Source: Roseateles subflavus
GTDB taxonomy: Bacteria; Pseudomonadota; Gammaproteobacteria; Burkholderiales; Burkholderiaceae_C
DNA length: 64,000 nucleotides
Reading direction: 5' to 3'
Assembly (NCBI RefSeq): GCF_030285365.1
Contig: NZ_JASVDS010000002.1
Location: forward strand, 186,001 to 250,000
Shown here: piece after piece, positions 35,451 through 44,485 of the stretch
Numbering within the stretch: the first letter of the stretch is position 1
Layout of the letters: each line of letters opens with the position of its first letter
Program-made: the position numbers and the translations under genes
Notes under the pieces: generated by a model
What the model saw: the letters and a program-made list of their open reading frames with translations, nothing else
Told to the model about the DNA's origin: nothing
Database searches by the model: none

Positions 35451-36091
35451 CCGGCGTCGCGCTTCGGCACGTCGCAGCGGGCGACGGCCTTGGGCAGCTG
35501 CGGGCCGAAGTCCGTCACCCAGCATTCGTCGAACACGGAGCAGTAGCAGGCCTCGGCCTGGACCTGGTGCAGCCGCTCGTCCAGACGACCGTAGAGCTGC
35601 AGGTTCTCGCCCTCGCGCATGTGCTCGCGCGTGGCCTCGAACATGGACCGCTGATGCCCCGCGGCCAGCACATGGCCCTCGATCGTGCTGCGGATGAAGG
35701 GGAAGCCCTGGCCGGCCAGCACGGCCTCGCCGGGCGCCTGGGCCGCCAGCGCGGGCAGCTCCCGGACGTCGTCCAGCACCTGGTCCTTGAGCCGGAGCTT
35801 CAGCGAGACGATGCGCGCCGGGCCCGTGCCGACGTTCTCGACCCAGATGCGCAGGCGCGCCTTGCCCTCCGGGCTCACATTGCCCGTGTAGAACTGCAGG
35901 ATGGGGGTGGAACCGGCCCGGACCAGGCGGGCGTTCTGGTCGACCAGCGCCTGCATGGTGGCGCTGGTCTTGAGGGCGGACACCAGGGCGGCGCCGGCGC
36001 TCAGCACCATGCTCATGGCCACGGCCACGTGGAACCAGCGCGGCGCCTTGTCCTCGCCCGCGGGCTTGCTCAGCTTGGGAATCTCGATCAC
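35441..36091 (-). CDS. Unrecognised single-pass membrane-anchored protein
   Basis: 216 residues. One hydrophobic helix at about 20-42 (FHVAVAMSMVLSAGAALVSAL), then a soluble domain with beta-sandwich-like text (ILQFYTGNVSPEGKARLRIW, VENVGTGPARIVSLKLRLKD) and several C-terminal cysteines (ACYCSVFDECW, ARCDV). I do not recognise the family. The domain resembles those that sense or shield an extracytoplasmic surface. It ends with Gly-Lys-Thr, all three codons contributed by the 13-mer. Monocistronic, convergent with the hydrolase. Confidence 0.65.
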   Translation of the reverse strand: MIEIPKLSKPAGEDKAPRWFHVAVAMSMVLSAGAALVSALKTSATMQALVDQNARLVRAGSTPILQFYTGNVSPEGKARLRIWVENVGTGPARIVSLKLRLKDQVLDDVRELPALAAQAPGEAVLAGQGFPFIRSTIEGHVLAAGHQRSMFEATREHMREGENLQLYGRLDERLHQVQAEACYCSVFDECWVTDFGPQLPKAVARCDVPKRDAGKT

Positions 36092-36184
36092 GGCCTCTCT
36101 CCTTGGCCGCGGATTATGGCGAGACCGGCGGGCACCCCGACCGGCCCGACCGCCGGGCGATGCGCTCTGCGTCGCCGGCAGGCC

Positions 36185-36631
36185 TCAGTGCGCGGTGCCG
36201 CGGCCGAGCCAGTGGTCCAGCCGGCGGCGCAGGGCGGCGAAGTCGAGAGGCTTGGTGAGGTGCTCGTCCATGCCGGCGGCGAGGCTGGCCTTCACGTCGC
36301 TCTCGAGGGCGTGGGCGGTGAGGGCGAGGATGGGAAAGTGCGGCAGCTGCGCGCGGGCCTGCAGATCGCGCAGGCGGCGGGCGCACTCGAGGCCGTCCAT
36401 GCCAGGCATCTGGATGTCCATCAGCACGAGGTCCGGCGCGGCCTGCATGCAGGCGTCCACGGCTTCGAGGCCGTTGTTGGCCAGGCGGCTGCGCAGGCCC
36501 ATGAGAGACAGGAACTCCAGCGCGACGACCTGGTTGACGGGGTTGTCCTCGACCAGCAGCACCTGCGTGCGGATCGCCGCGCTGCCGGGGTTGATGCCCG
36601 AGGAACTCCCGTTCGTGCCTGCTGTCGTCAT
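36185..36631 (-). CDS. Stand-alone CheY-like receiver protein
   Basis: 148 residues. A receiver domain begins near 22: VLLVEDNPVNQVVALEFL (acidic pair E28/D29), phosphorylation site D72 in LVLMDIQMPGMDG, ALTAHALES (T/A switch), and the K in HLTKPLD. This sequence type (DNPVNQ, DIQMPGMDG) is that of the C-terminal receivers of hybrid histidine kinases, here on its own with no output domain. The start at ATG 36631 has AGGTGG upstream; an extra 11 residues (start 36664) are possible. No kinase is adjacent, so its partner is elsewhere. Confidence 0.88.
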   Translation of the reverse strand: MTTAGTNGSSSGINPGSAAIRTQVLLVEDNPVNQVVALEFLSLMGLRSRLANNGLEAVDACMQAAPDLVLMDIQMPGMDGLECARRLRDLQARAQLPHFPILALTAHALESDVKASLAAGMDEHLTKPLDFAALRRRLDHWLGRGTAH

Positions 36632-37035
36632 GAACTGCCCACCTGCTCGTTGGCCCATTTCCATTCGCCGCGCGCCGTGACTGCGAAGCGCCGGCGGGGG
36701 GCTGGCGATCCGTGTGCCGTCCAGCGCGGCGGCACCTCCCTGAGGACGGGACAGACATCCCCGGCCAGCAGGCGAACAGGCCTAGGGTTATCCCTTGTAC
36801 TTGATTTCCGGCTCGTTCGGGGCGTGATGTTGCACCCGGAACGGCGAAGGCGCAATGCCCTTCGGCGCCGTTTACGCGGCAGAAACGGGGCGTCCGGGGG
36901 ACAGGTCTTGATACAAGGCAAGCGGCAGGGGCGGGCGACGTACCGGAGGCGGCGTCAGGGCCATCGCCGCTGCTGACAGATTCGTGTCATCGCGCTCCCT
37001 AGAATGACCGCCTCTTCCTGCCAGAGACCCCCAAG
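36632..37035. other. 404-base gap upstream of the UvrA paralogue
   Basis: No gene seen. It contains an AT-richer patch (ggttatcccttgtacttgat, near 36790), a one-mismatch 13-mer copy GGGACAGGTCTTG (36898-36910), and a TAGAAT -10-like hexamer at 37000-37005 close to the uvrA start. An inverted cggcgccgtt/aacggcgaaggcg region lies near 36840-36870. Confidence 0.5.
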
Positions 37036-40000
37036 ATGTCCGACGGTCATATCAAGATTCGCGGTGCCCGCCAGCACAACCTCAAGAACCTGGACCTGGA
37101 CATCGCCACCCATGAGCTGACGGTGGTGACGGGCCCCAGCGGCTCCGGCAAGTCGAGCCTGGTCTTCGACACCCTCTATGCCGAGGGCCAGCGCCGCTAT
37201 GTGGAAACGTTTTCAGCCTACGCCCGGCAGTTCCTGGACCGCATGGACCGGCCGGCGGTGGACAAGGTGGAGGGCGTGCCCCCCGCCATCGCCATCGACC
37301 AGACCAACCCGGTGCGCACCTCGCGCTCCACGGTCGGCACGATGACGGAGCTGAACGACCACCTGAAGCTCCTGTTCGCCCGCGCCGCCCAGCTCTACGA
37401 CCGCCAGACGGCCCAGGCGGTGCGCCACGACACGGCGCAGACGATCTTCGCCGAGCTCAAGGCCCGGACGCTCGCAGATGATCCGCGACTGGTGCTGACC
37501 TTCCCGGTCGAGCTGCCGGCGAACACCAGCGCCGAGCAGGTGCAGCAGTGGCTGGCGGCCAGCGGTTTCACGCGGATCCAGGCGGAGCGCGAGTCGGGCG
37601 ACCGCAAGGTGCTCGATGTGGCGGCGGACCGCTTCCGCATGCAGGGCGTGGACACCCAGCGTGCGATGGAGGCCATCGAGCTGGCCCTGAAGCGCGGCAG
37701 CGGTCGCCTGAGCGTCTACGCCGGCGGCAGCGACGAGCAGGCGCCCGAGCTGTGGCGCTACTCCACCGGCCTGCACTGCCCCGACAGCGACCTGCGCTAC
37801 CAGGACCCGCAGCCGGCCCTGTTCTCCTTCAACTCGGCCATGGGCGCGTGCGAGACCTGCCGCGGCTTCGGCCGGGTGATCGGCGTGGACCTCGGCCTCG
37901 TCATCCCCGACGAGAAGAAGACCCTGCGCGCCGGGGCCATCAAGCCTCTGCAGACGCCGGCCTGGGCTGAATGCCAGGACGACCTCATGCGCCACGCGGG
38001 CGATGCCGGCATCCCGCGGGACACCGCCTGGAGCCAGCTCACGGCCTCGCAGAAGGACTGGGTCGTCAACGGCTCGCCGAACTGGAACGGCAAGTGGAAC
38101 CAGCAGTGGTACGGCGTGCACCGCTTCTTCGAGTACCTCGAGAGCAAGGCCTACAAGATGCACATCCGCGTGCTCTTGTCCAAGTACCGCAGCTACACCG
38201 AATGCCCGGACTGCCGCGGCGCGCGCCTCAAGACCGAGGCCCTGCTGTGGCGCGTGGGCTCGGCCGCGCTGGCCGACGCCGCCCTGCCGCGCGAGCAGCG
38301 CTTCCTGCCCAGCGGCACGGCCTGGCGCCGGGACCAGCTGGAGGCCCTGCCGGGCCTGCATCTGCATGACCTGATGCAGCTGCCCATGCACCGCCTGCGC
38401 CGCTTCATGGATGAGCTGCAGCTGCCCTCCACGATGCTGGACGAGGCGCTGAAGCTGCTGCTGGAGGAGATCCGCAACCGGCTCAAGTACCTCTGCGACG
38501 TGGGCCTGGGCTACCTCACCCTGGACCGCCAGAGCCGCACGCTCTCGGGCGGCGAGGTGCAGCGCATCAACCTCACCACGGCGCTCGGCACCTCCCTGGT
38601 GAACACCCTCTTCGTGCTGGACGAGCCCAGCATCGGCCTGCACCCGCGGGACATGAACCGCATCGTGCAGGCCATGCACCGCCTGCGCGACGCCGGCAAC
38701 ACGCTGGTGGTCGTCGAGCACGACCCCGCGGTGATGCTGGCCGCCGACCGCCTCATCGACATGGGCCCCGGCCCCGGCGAGAAGGGCGGCAGCATCGTCT
38801 TCGACGGCACACCGGAGGCGATCCGCGCGGCGGACACGCTCACCGGTGCCTACCTCGGCGCGCGCAAGCAGGTGGGCATGGGGCTGAAGCGCCTCGTGGA
38901 CGCCTCGACGCCGCGCCTCATCCTCGAAGGCGCCCGGGAGCACAACCTGAAGAACGTCAGCGTGGAGTTCCCGCTGCAGCGCATGGTCGTCGTCACCGGC
39001 GTCTCGGGCTCGGGCAAGAGCACGCTGATGCAGGACGTGCTCTACCCCGCGCTCGCCCGCCACTACGGCCGGGCCACCGAGGCCCCGGGCGCGCACGACC
39101 GCCTGCTGGGCGCGGACTGGCTCGCCGATGCCGTCTTCGTGGACCAGTCGCCCATCGGCAAGACGGCGCGCTCGAATCCGGCCAGCTATGTCGGGGCCTT
39201 CGACGAGATCCGCAAGCTCTTTGCCGCCACGCCGCTCGCGCAGGAACGCAGCTACACCGCGGGCATGTTCAGCTTCAACGCGGGCGACGGCCGCTGCCCC
39301 ACCTGCGGCGGCTCGGGCTTCGAGCACGTCGAGATGCAGTTCCTCTCCGACGTCTACCTGCGCTGCCCCGATTGCGACGGCCGCCGCTTCCGCGCGGAGA
39401 TCCTCGACGTCAAGGTGATCCGGGATGAGCGGGAGTTCTCCGTCTCCGACGTGCTGGAGCTCACCGCGAGCGAGGCCGTGCACCTCTTCCGCTACGACCG
39501 CGAGGTGCTGGTCAAGCTGCAGCCCATCCTCGACGTGGGCCTGGAGTACGTGCGCCTGGGCCAGCCCGTGCCGACGCTGTCCGGCGGCGAGGCCCAGCGT
39601 CTCAAGCTCGCCGGCTTCCTGGCCGAGGCCGCGAGCAGCGCGAGCAAGAGCCGCCAGTCCGTCGCGAAGAAGGGCACGCTCTTCCTCTTCGACGAGCCCA
39701 CCACCGGCCTGCATTTCGACGACATCGCCAAGCTCATGCGCGCGATGCGCAAGCTGCTCGGCGCGGGGCATTCGCTGATCCTCATCGAGCACAACCTCGA
39801 CGTGATCCGCGCGGCCGACTGGCTGATCGACCTCGGCCCCGAGGGCGGCGAGGACGGCGGCCTGGTCGTCTGCCAGGGCACGCCCGAGGAGGTGCGCGAG
39901 CACCCCACCTCGCACACGGCCGAGGCCCTGCGCGAGTACGCCCTGCACATGGACCGCCCCGCCATGCAGGTGGAGGAGGGCCGTCCGCTGCAGAGCGTGG

Positions 40001-42678
40001 TGCGCGCCCGCCGTGCGCAGGCCGAGGAGGCCATCCGCATCGTCAATGCCCGCGAGCACAACCTGAAGTCGGTCGACGTGGCCATCCCGCGCGGCAAGTT
40101 CAACGTCATCACCGGCGTGTCGGGCTCCGGCAAGTCCACGCTCGCCTTCGACATCCTCTTCAACGAGGGGCAGCGCCGCTACCTGGAGTCGCTCAACGCC
40201 TACGCGCGCTCCATCGTGCAGCCGGCGGGGCGGCCGGAGGTCGACGCGGTGTGGGGCATCCCGCCCACGGTGGCCATCGAGCAGCGCCTCTCGCGCGGCG
40301 GCCGCAAGAGCACGGTGGCCACCACCACCGAGGTCTGGCACTTCCTGCGCCTGCTCTACGTGAAGCTCGGCGTGCAGCACTGCCGCCACGACGGCACGCC
40401 CGTGAAGCCGCAGAGCGTGGAGTCCATCCTCGCGCAGCTGATGCGGGACTACCGCGGCCAGCACATCGGCCTGCTGGCGCCGCTGGTGATGAACCGCAAG
40501 GGCCTCTACACGGACCTCGCCAAATGGGCCAAGGGCCGCGGCCACAGCCATCTGCGCGTGGACGGCGAGTTCCTGCCCGTGGCGCCCTGGCCCAAGCTGG
40601 ACCGCTTCAAGGAGCACACGCTGGAGCTGCCGGTGGGCGATCTCGTCGTGTCGCCCGAGAAGGAAGGCGAGCTGCGCGAGTACCTGCTGAAGGCCCTGGA
40701 CCACGGCAAGGGCGTGCTGCACGTGCTGAGCCCCCTGGATGGCCTTCAGGCGGCGCTGAAGAGCGGCGCGTCCACGGCCGGCCTCGGCGCCGTGCGCGTG
40801 TTCTCCACCAAGCGCGCCTGCCCCACCTGTGGCGAGAGCTACCCCGAGCTCGACCCGCGCCTGTTCAGCTACAACTCCAAGCACGGCTGGTGCCACAGCT
40901 GCGTGGGCACGGGCCTGGCGCTCAGCAAGGAGCAGCGCAAGCTCCTCGACGACTCCCAGCAGGACAAGGACAACCGCGGCCGCGAGCAGAGCTTCAACGC
41001 CGAGGTCGAGGTGGAGGGCCTGGCCGACGCGGCCTGCCCCGAATGCCAGGGGGCGCGCCTGAACCCCACCGCGCGGGCCGTCACCTTCGAGGGCGAGGGC
41101 ATCGCCGCCGTGGCGGGCTGGAGCGTCAGCCAGGCGCGTGAATGGGTGTCAGGTCTTGCCCTGCGCGGGCGGGATGCCGAGATCGCCCGCGACGTCGTGA
41201 GCGAGATCCGGGGCCGCCTGGAGTTCCTCGAGCAGGTCGGCCTCGGCTACCTGACTCTGGACCGCGCGGCACCGACGCTCTCGGGCGGCGAGGCGCAGCG
41301 CATCCGCCTCGCGGCGCAGCTGGGCAGCCATCTACAGGGCGTCTGCTACGTGCTGGACGAGCCCACCATCGGCCTGCACCCGCGGGACAACCAGATCCTG
41401 CTCGATGCCCTGGCCACGCTGGGCGACAAGGGCAACACGCTGGTGGTCGTGGAGCACGACGAGGACACCATCCGCCGCGCCGACCACATCATCGACATCG
41501 GCCCGGGTGCGGGCAAGCGCGGGGGGCGCGTCATCGCCCAGGGGTCGGCGGCGGAGCTGGCGGCGCATGCCGATTCGCTCACCGGCCGCTTCCTGGCGCA
41601 GCCGCTGCGGCATCCGCTGCAGGGGCGCCGTCCCTGGACCGGCGAGGGCCCGAAACTTGGCGTGCACGGCGCGACGCTGCACAACCTCCAGGGCGTGACG
41701 GTGGACGTCCCGCTGCAGCGCCTGGTCGCGGTGACGGGCGTCTCGGGCTCGGGCAAGTCCACGCTGGCGCGCGACGTCCTGCTGGCCAACATGGCGATGG
41801 CCGTGCCGCTGCGCAAGGCGCCCTCGCGCTGGATCGGCTGCGAGTCCGTCACGGGTCATGAGCAGGTGGACCGCGTGCTGGAGGTCGACCAGACCCCCAT
41901 CGGCAAGACACCGCGTTCCTGCCCGGCCACCTACATCGGCTTCTGGGACGCCATCCGCAAACTCTTCGCCGAGACGCTGGAGGCCAAGGCGCGCGGCTAC
42001 GCTGCCGGCCGCTTCAGCTTCAACACGGGCGAGGGGCGCTGCCCCGGCTGCGAAGGCCAGGGCATGAAGACCATCGAGATGAGCTTCCTGCCCGATGTGA
42101 AGGTGCTGTGCGACCAGTGCCACGGCCAGCGCTTCAACCCCGAGACGCTGGGCGTGAGCTGGCGCGGCAAGAGCATCGGCGATGTGCTGGCCATGGAGGT
42201 GGACGAGGCCGTGGACTTCTTCGCCGCCATGCCCTCCATCGCCCACCCGCTGAAGCTGTTGCAGGACGTGGGCCTGGGCTATCTCACGCTGGGACAGCCG
42301 AGCCCGACGCTCTCCGGCGGTGAGGCGCAGCGCATCAAGCTGGTCAGCGAGCTGGTGAAGGTGCGGGACGACGTCACGCGCCGCGGCCAGAAGTCGCCGC
42401 ACACGCTCTACGTGCTGGACGAGCCCACCGTGGGCCTGCACATGGCCGATGTCGAGAAGCTGATCCGTGTGCTGCACCGGCTGGTGGAGGGCGGGCATTC
42501 GGTGGTGGTGATCGAGCACGACCTCGACGTCATCGCCGAGGCCGACTGGATCCTCGACCTCGGCCCCGAAGGCGGCACGGGTGGCGGGCGCGTCGTGGTG
42601 GCGGGCACGCCGGAGGCCGTGGTGGCCAGCGGCAGCCACACCGGCCGCGCACTGGCGCCGGTGCTCCAGCGTGGCTGA
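37036..42678 (+). CDS. Tandem-duplicated UvrA paralogue (four ATPase modules in one chain)
   Basis: 1880 residues, about twice the 940 of UvrA. Two UvrA-like halves: Walker A at 33-41 (GPSGSGKSS) and about 655 in the first, about 1026 and 1567 in the second; each NBD has its own signature (LSGGEVQR, then three LSGGEAQR) and intact Walker B ([40 protein letters not shown]). Zinc modules: CPTC/CHSC in half two, CPTC/CPDC and CPGC/CDQC after NBD2 and NBD4. The first half's first finger is CPDS/CETC, lacking one Cys. UvrA works as a dimer in nucleotide excision repair, so this chain may be a fused pseudo-dimer. Such long paralogues occur in other Burkholderiales and their role is unclear. Its stop overlaps the Sir2 gene. 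Confidence 0.9.
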   Translation: MSDGHIKIRGARQHNLKNLDLDIATHELTVVTGPSGSGKSSLVFDTLYAEGQRRYVETFSAYARQFLDRMDRPAVDKVEGVPPAIAIDQTNPVRTSRSTVGTMTELNDHLKLLFARAAQLYDRQTAQAVRHDTAQTIFAELKARTLADDPRLVLTFPVELPANTSAEQVQQWLAASGFTRIQAERESGDRKVLDVAADRFRMQGVDTQRAMEAIELALKRGSGRLSVYAGGSDEQAPELWRYSTGLHCPDSDLRYQDPQPALFSFNSAMGACETCRGFGRVIGVDLGLVIPDEKKTLRAGAIKPLQTPAWAECQDDLMRHAGDAGIPRDTAWSQLTASQKDWVVNGSPNWNGKWNQQWYGVHRFFEYLESKAYKMHIRVLLSKYRSYTECPDCRGARLKTEALLWRVGSAALADAALPREQRFLPSGTAWRRDQLEALPGLHLHDLMQLPMHRLRRFMDELQLPSTMLDEALKLLLEEIRNRLKYLCDVGLGYLTLDRQSRTLSGGEVQRINLTTALGTSLVNTLFVLDEPSIGLHPRDMNRIVQAMHRLRDAGNTLVVVEHDPAVMLAADRLIDMGPGPGEKGGSIVFDGTPEAIRAADTLTGAYLGARKQVGMGLKRLVDASTPRLILEGAREHNLKNVSVEFPLQRMVVVTGVSGSGKSTLMQDVLYPALARHYGRATEAPGAHDRLLGADWLADAVFVDQSPIGKTARSNPASYVGAFDEIRKLFAATPLAQERSYTAGMFSFNAGDGRCPTCGGSGFEHVEMQFLSDVYLRCPDCDGRRFRAEILDVKVIRDEREFSVSDVLELTASEAVHLFRYDREVLVKLQPILDVGLEYVRLGQPVPTLSGGEAQRLKLAGFLAEAASSASKSRQSVAKKGTLFLFDEPTTGLHFDDIAKLMRAMRKLLGAGHSLILIEHNLDVIRAADWLIDLGPEGGEDGGLVVCQGTPEEVREHPTSHTAEALREYALHMDRPAMQVEEGRPLQSVVRARRAQAEEAIRIVNAREHNLKSVDVAIPRGKFNVITGVSGSGKSTLAFDILFNEGQRRYLESLNAYARSIVQPAGRPEVDAVWGIPPTVAIEQRLSRGGRKSTVATTTEVWHFLRLLYVKLGVQHCRHDGTPVKPQSVESILAQLMRDYRGQHIGLLAPLVMNRKGLYTDLAKWAKGRGHSHLRVDGEFLPVAPWPKLDRFKEHTLELPVGDLVVSPEKEGELREYLLKALDHGKGVLHVLSPLDGLQAALKSGASTAGLGAVRVFSTKRACPTCGESYPELDPRLFSYNSKHGWCHSCVGTGLALSKEQRKLLDDSQQDKDNRGREQSFNAEVEVEGLADAACPECQGARLNPTARAVTFEGEGIAAVAGWSVSQAREWVSGLALRGRDAEIARDVVSEIRGRLEFLEQVGLGYLTLDRAAPTLSGGEAQRIRLAAQLGSHLQGVCYVLDEPTIGLHPRDNQILLDALATLGDKGNTLVVVEHDEDTIRRADHIIDIGPGAGKRGGRVIAQGSAAELAAHADSLTGRFLAQPLRHPLQGRRPWTGEGPKLGVHGATLHNLQGVTVDVPLQRLVAVTGVSGSGKSTLARDVLLANMAMAVPLRKAPSRWIGCESVTGHEQVDRVLEVDQTPIGKTPRSCPATYIGFWDAIRKLFAETLEAKARGYAAGRFSFNTGEGRCPGCEGQGMKTIEMSFLPDVKVLCDQCHGQRFNPETLGVSWRGKSIGDVLAMEVDEAVDFFAAMPSIAHPLKLLQDVGLGYLTLGQPSPTLSGGEAQRIKLVSELVKVRDDVTRRGQKSPHTLYVLDEPTVGLHMADVEKLIRVLHRLVEGGHSVVVIEHDLDVIAEADWILDLGPEGGTGGGRVVVAGTPEAVVASGSHTGRALAPVLQRG
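41146..41158 (+). repeat. 13-mer variant GTGTCAGGTCTTG inside the UvrA paralogue
   Basis: One mismatch to the consensus. Read in a different frame from the liv copies (V-S-G-L), so protein sequence does not explain the match. Confidence 0.6.
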
Positions 42679-43513
42679 GGCACCCCTGGATCCGTCCTTG
42701 CTGCAGCACGCCGCCGAGCTTGTCGAGCAGGCGGACCTGATCGTGGTCGCGGCCGGCGCCGGCATGGGGGTGGACTCCGGTCTGCCCGACTTCCGCGGCC
42801 GCGAGGGATTCTGGCAGGCCTACCCGGCGCTCGCGCGCAGCGGCATCGACTTCTATGCCGCGGCCAATCCTGCGCGCTTCACCGAGGCCCCGCGCCAGGC
42901 CTGGGGCTTCTATGGCCATCGGCTGGCGCTGTATCGCCGCACGGTGCCGCATGAGGGCTTCGCGATCCTGCGACGCTGGATGGCGCGGGCGGATCTCGGC
43001 GGCGTGGTCTACACCAGCAATGTGGACGCTCAGTTCCAGCGGGCGGGCGTCGACGAGGTCGAGATCTGGGAATGTCACGGCTCGCTGCGCCACCTGCAGT
43101 GCAGCCACGCCTGCACGGACGCGGTCTGGTCAGCCGATGCCTTCGAGCCGGACGTCGATGAGGAGCGCTGCGAGCTGCGCAACACCTGGCCCCTGTGCCC
43201 GCATTGCGGTGCCCTGGCCCGGCCCAATGTGCTCATGTTCGGCGACGACGCCTGGGTGGACTCCCGCGAGCGGGCGCAGGCGCATCGCGTGGCGCCGCGC
43301 CTGGCCGCCGCACGACGGCCCTTGGTCATCGAGGTGGGCGCGGGCACGGCGGTGCCCTCCGTGCGGATGTTCAGCCAGCATGTGCTGCATCGGCTGGAAG
43401 GACGGCTCTTGCGCATCAACCCCCGCGAATGGCAGGTCCCCGGCCGGCTGGACGTGGGGCTGGACTGCGGCGCCTTGGAAGGACTGCAGGCCGTCGAGTC
43501 GCTCATGTCGTGA
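42671..43513 (+). CDS. Sir2-family NAD-dependent protein deacylase
   Basis: 280 residues. NAD-binding [15 protein letters not shown] (29-43), TSNVDAQF, catalytic H136 in [11 protein letters not shown], and zinc cysteines C144/C148 and C176/C179. The first pair is spaced C-x3-C instead of the usual C-x2-C. Removes acyl groups from lysines using NAD+, giving nicotinamide and O-acyl-ADP-ribose; some Sir2 proteins act in phage defence by consuming NAD. Start GTG 42671 overlaps the UvrA-paralogue stop by 8 bases, so the two are probably cotranslated. This coupling hints that the deacylase serves DNA repair (inference). A 30-residue upstream extension is antisense-like and excluded. Confidence 0.87.
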   Translation: MAEAPLDPSLLQHAAELVEQADLIVVAAGAGMGVDSGLPDFRGREGFWQAYPALARSGIDFYAAANPARFTEAPRQAWGFYGHRLALYRRTVPHEGFAILRRWMARADLGGVVYTSNVDAQFQRAGVDEVEIWECHGSLRHLQCSHACTDAVWSADAFEPDVDEERCELRNTWPLCPHCGALARPNVLMFGDDAWVDSRERAQAHRVAPRLAAARRPLVIEVGAGTAVPSVRMFSQHVLHRLEGRLLRINPREWQVPGRLDVGLDCGALEGLQAVESLMS

Positions 43514-43587
43514 GCTTGAACTTCGAGGGCCGCGCGCCGTGGCAAGGCTGGATCGATTCCGCGTAGAAACGTCGCCAGCCCCGCCGG

Positions 43588-43926
43588 ACCGCGATCGCGC
43601 GAAGCGCATCGCGCCCCAACGGGTGCCGCTGATCCGGCTCTGCCGGTCAGCCGGCGTCGCCCCTGGGGGGCTAGCAACGCCGTGAGGGGGAAGCAAATCC
43701 CACCGCGATCGCGCGAAGCGCATCGCGCCCCAACGGGTGCCGCTGATCCGGCTCTGCCGGTCAGCCGGCGCCGCCCCCCCGGGGGGCTCGCAACGCCGTG
43801 AGGGGGGAAGCAAATCCCACCGCGATCGCGCGAAGCGCATCGCGCCCCAACGGGTGCCGCTGATCCGGCTCCGCCGGTCAGCCGGCGCCGCCCCCCTGGG
43901 GGGGCCGGCGAAGCCGGTAGGGGGGG
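43588..43926. repeat. Three tandem copies of a ~115-base intergenic repeat
   Basis: Copies start at 43588, 43702 and 43819 with accgcgatcgcgcgaagcgc and run to the next start (114, 117 and about 108 bases). Each contains gccgctgatccggct, ccggtcagccggcg and a G/C-run (cccctggggggct) and, in copies 1 and 2, ends gaagcaaatccc. The internal inverted segments (gcgatcgc, ccggcn-gccgg) suggest stable hairpins. They fill the 413-base gap between the Sir2 gene and a small membrane-protein gene. Nearly identical copies imply recent amplification. Confidence 0.9.
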
Positions 43927-44214
43927 TCATTTCTTCGGTTTTTCGAATTTCTTGGGCCGGTAGACATTGCCTTCCCAGAGGCCGTCGTCATTGGCGGCCC
44001 GCTTGGCGCGCTGGATGGCGCCCAGGGCCTCCTCGCGGGCCATGCGGCGGCGCTCGCGGGAGTTGAAGCGCCACAGCAGATGGCGCTGCAGCCAGCGCCA
44101 GGTGGCGCGCGGCCCGCGCTCCAGGGCCAGGCGCTGGCGCGGGCCGAGCATCATGTGCACGGCCATCCACAGGACGCACAGCAGACCGAGCGCAGCGATG
44201 ATTTTCTGGAGCAT
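43927..44214 (-). CDS. Small single-pass membrane protein
   Basis: 95 residues. Start MLQKIIAALGLLCVLWMAVHM gives one N-terminal transmembrane helix; the rest is basic (RATWRWLQRHLLWRFNSRERRRMARE) and ends YRPKKFEKPKK. I know no function; proteins like this (conserved hypothetical, basic cytoplasmic tail) are common in Burkholderiales. ATG 44214 was chosen because the upstream frame is proline-rich and lacks character. A GTG three codons earlier is possible. Its stop directly borders the triple repeat. Confidence 0.65.
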   Translation of the reverse strand: MLQKIIAALGLLCVLWMAVHMMLGPRQRLALERGPRATWRWLQRHLLWRFNSRERRRMAREEALGAIQRAKRAANDDGLWEGNVYRPKKFEKPKK

Positions 44215-44434
44215 GACAGCCACGGGGGGCCCCTTGTTGCCTGGCGCAAGGGCTGACCCCGCGCACCGGTGAATCGATGGTAGCGCAGCACCCGGGGCCG
44301 TGGCTTCGAACAAAACCCGTATTTCCGCGCATTCCAGGGCGCTTGGCGCCCGCATCCCTCGTGCTTGAGGGGCCGGATTCCGCCGTCCAGCGCATCGCGG
44401 GGGGCTGGGCGGCCGCAAGTCCGGGGGTGCTTCC

Positions 44435-44440
44435 TAGAAT
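44435..44440 (+). promoter_or_regulatory. Possible -10 box upstream of the first S9 peptidase
   Basis: TAGAAT, 46 bases before the TTG start codon of the peptidase, in the context ttcctagaatcctgcc, similar to ccctagaatgaccg before the UvrA paralogue. No clear -35. Confidence 0.3.
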
Positions 44441-44485
44441 CCTGCCCGCCTGGCGCACCCGCCGGAGCCTGTTGAGGAGATCCCC

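Noticed and set aside
37213-40896. 1227-residue minus-strand ORF
   Set aside because: Antisense shadow of the UvrA paralogue.
30651-43926. CRISPR array (116-base and ~115-base repeats)
   Set aside because: Repeats are long, directly adjacent, have no unique spacers and no cas genes.
43130-43930. 266-residue minus-strand ORF with thrice-repeated RSRISGTRWGAMRFARSRWD
   Set aside because: The repetition is simply the three tandem DNA repeats translated; the rest is antisense to Sir2.
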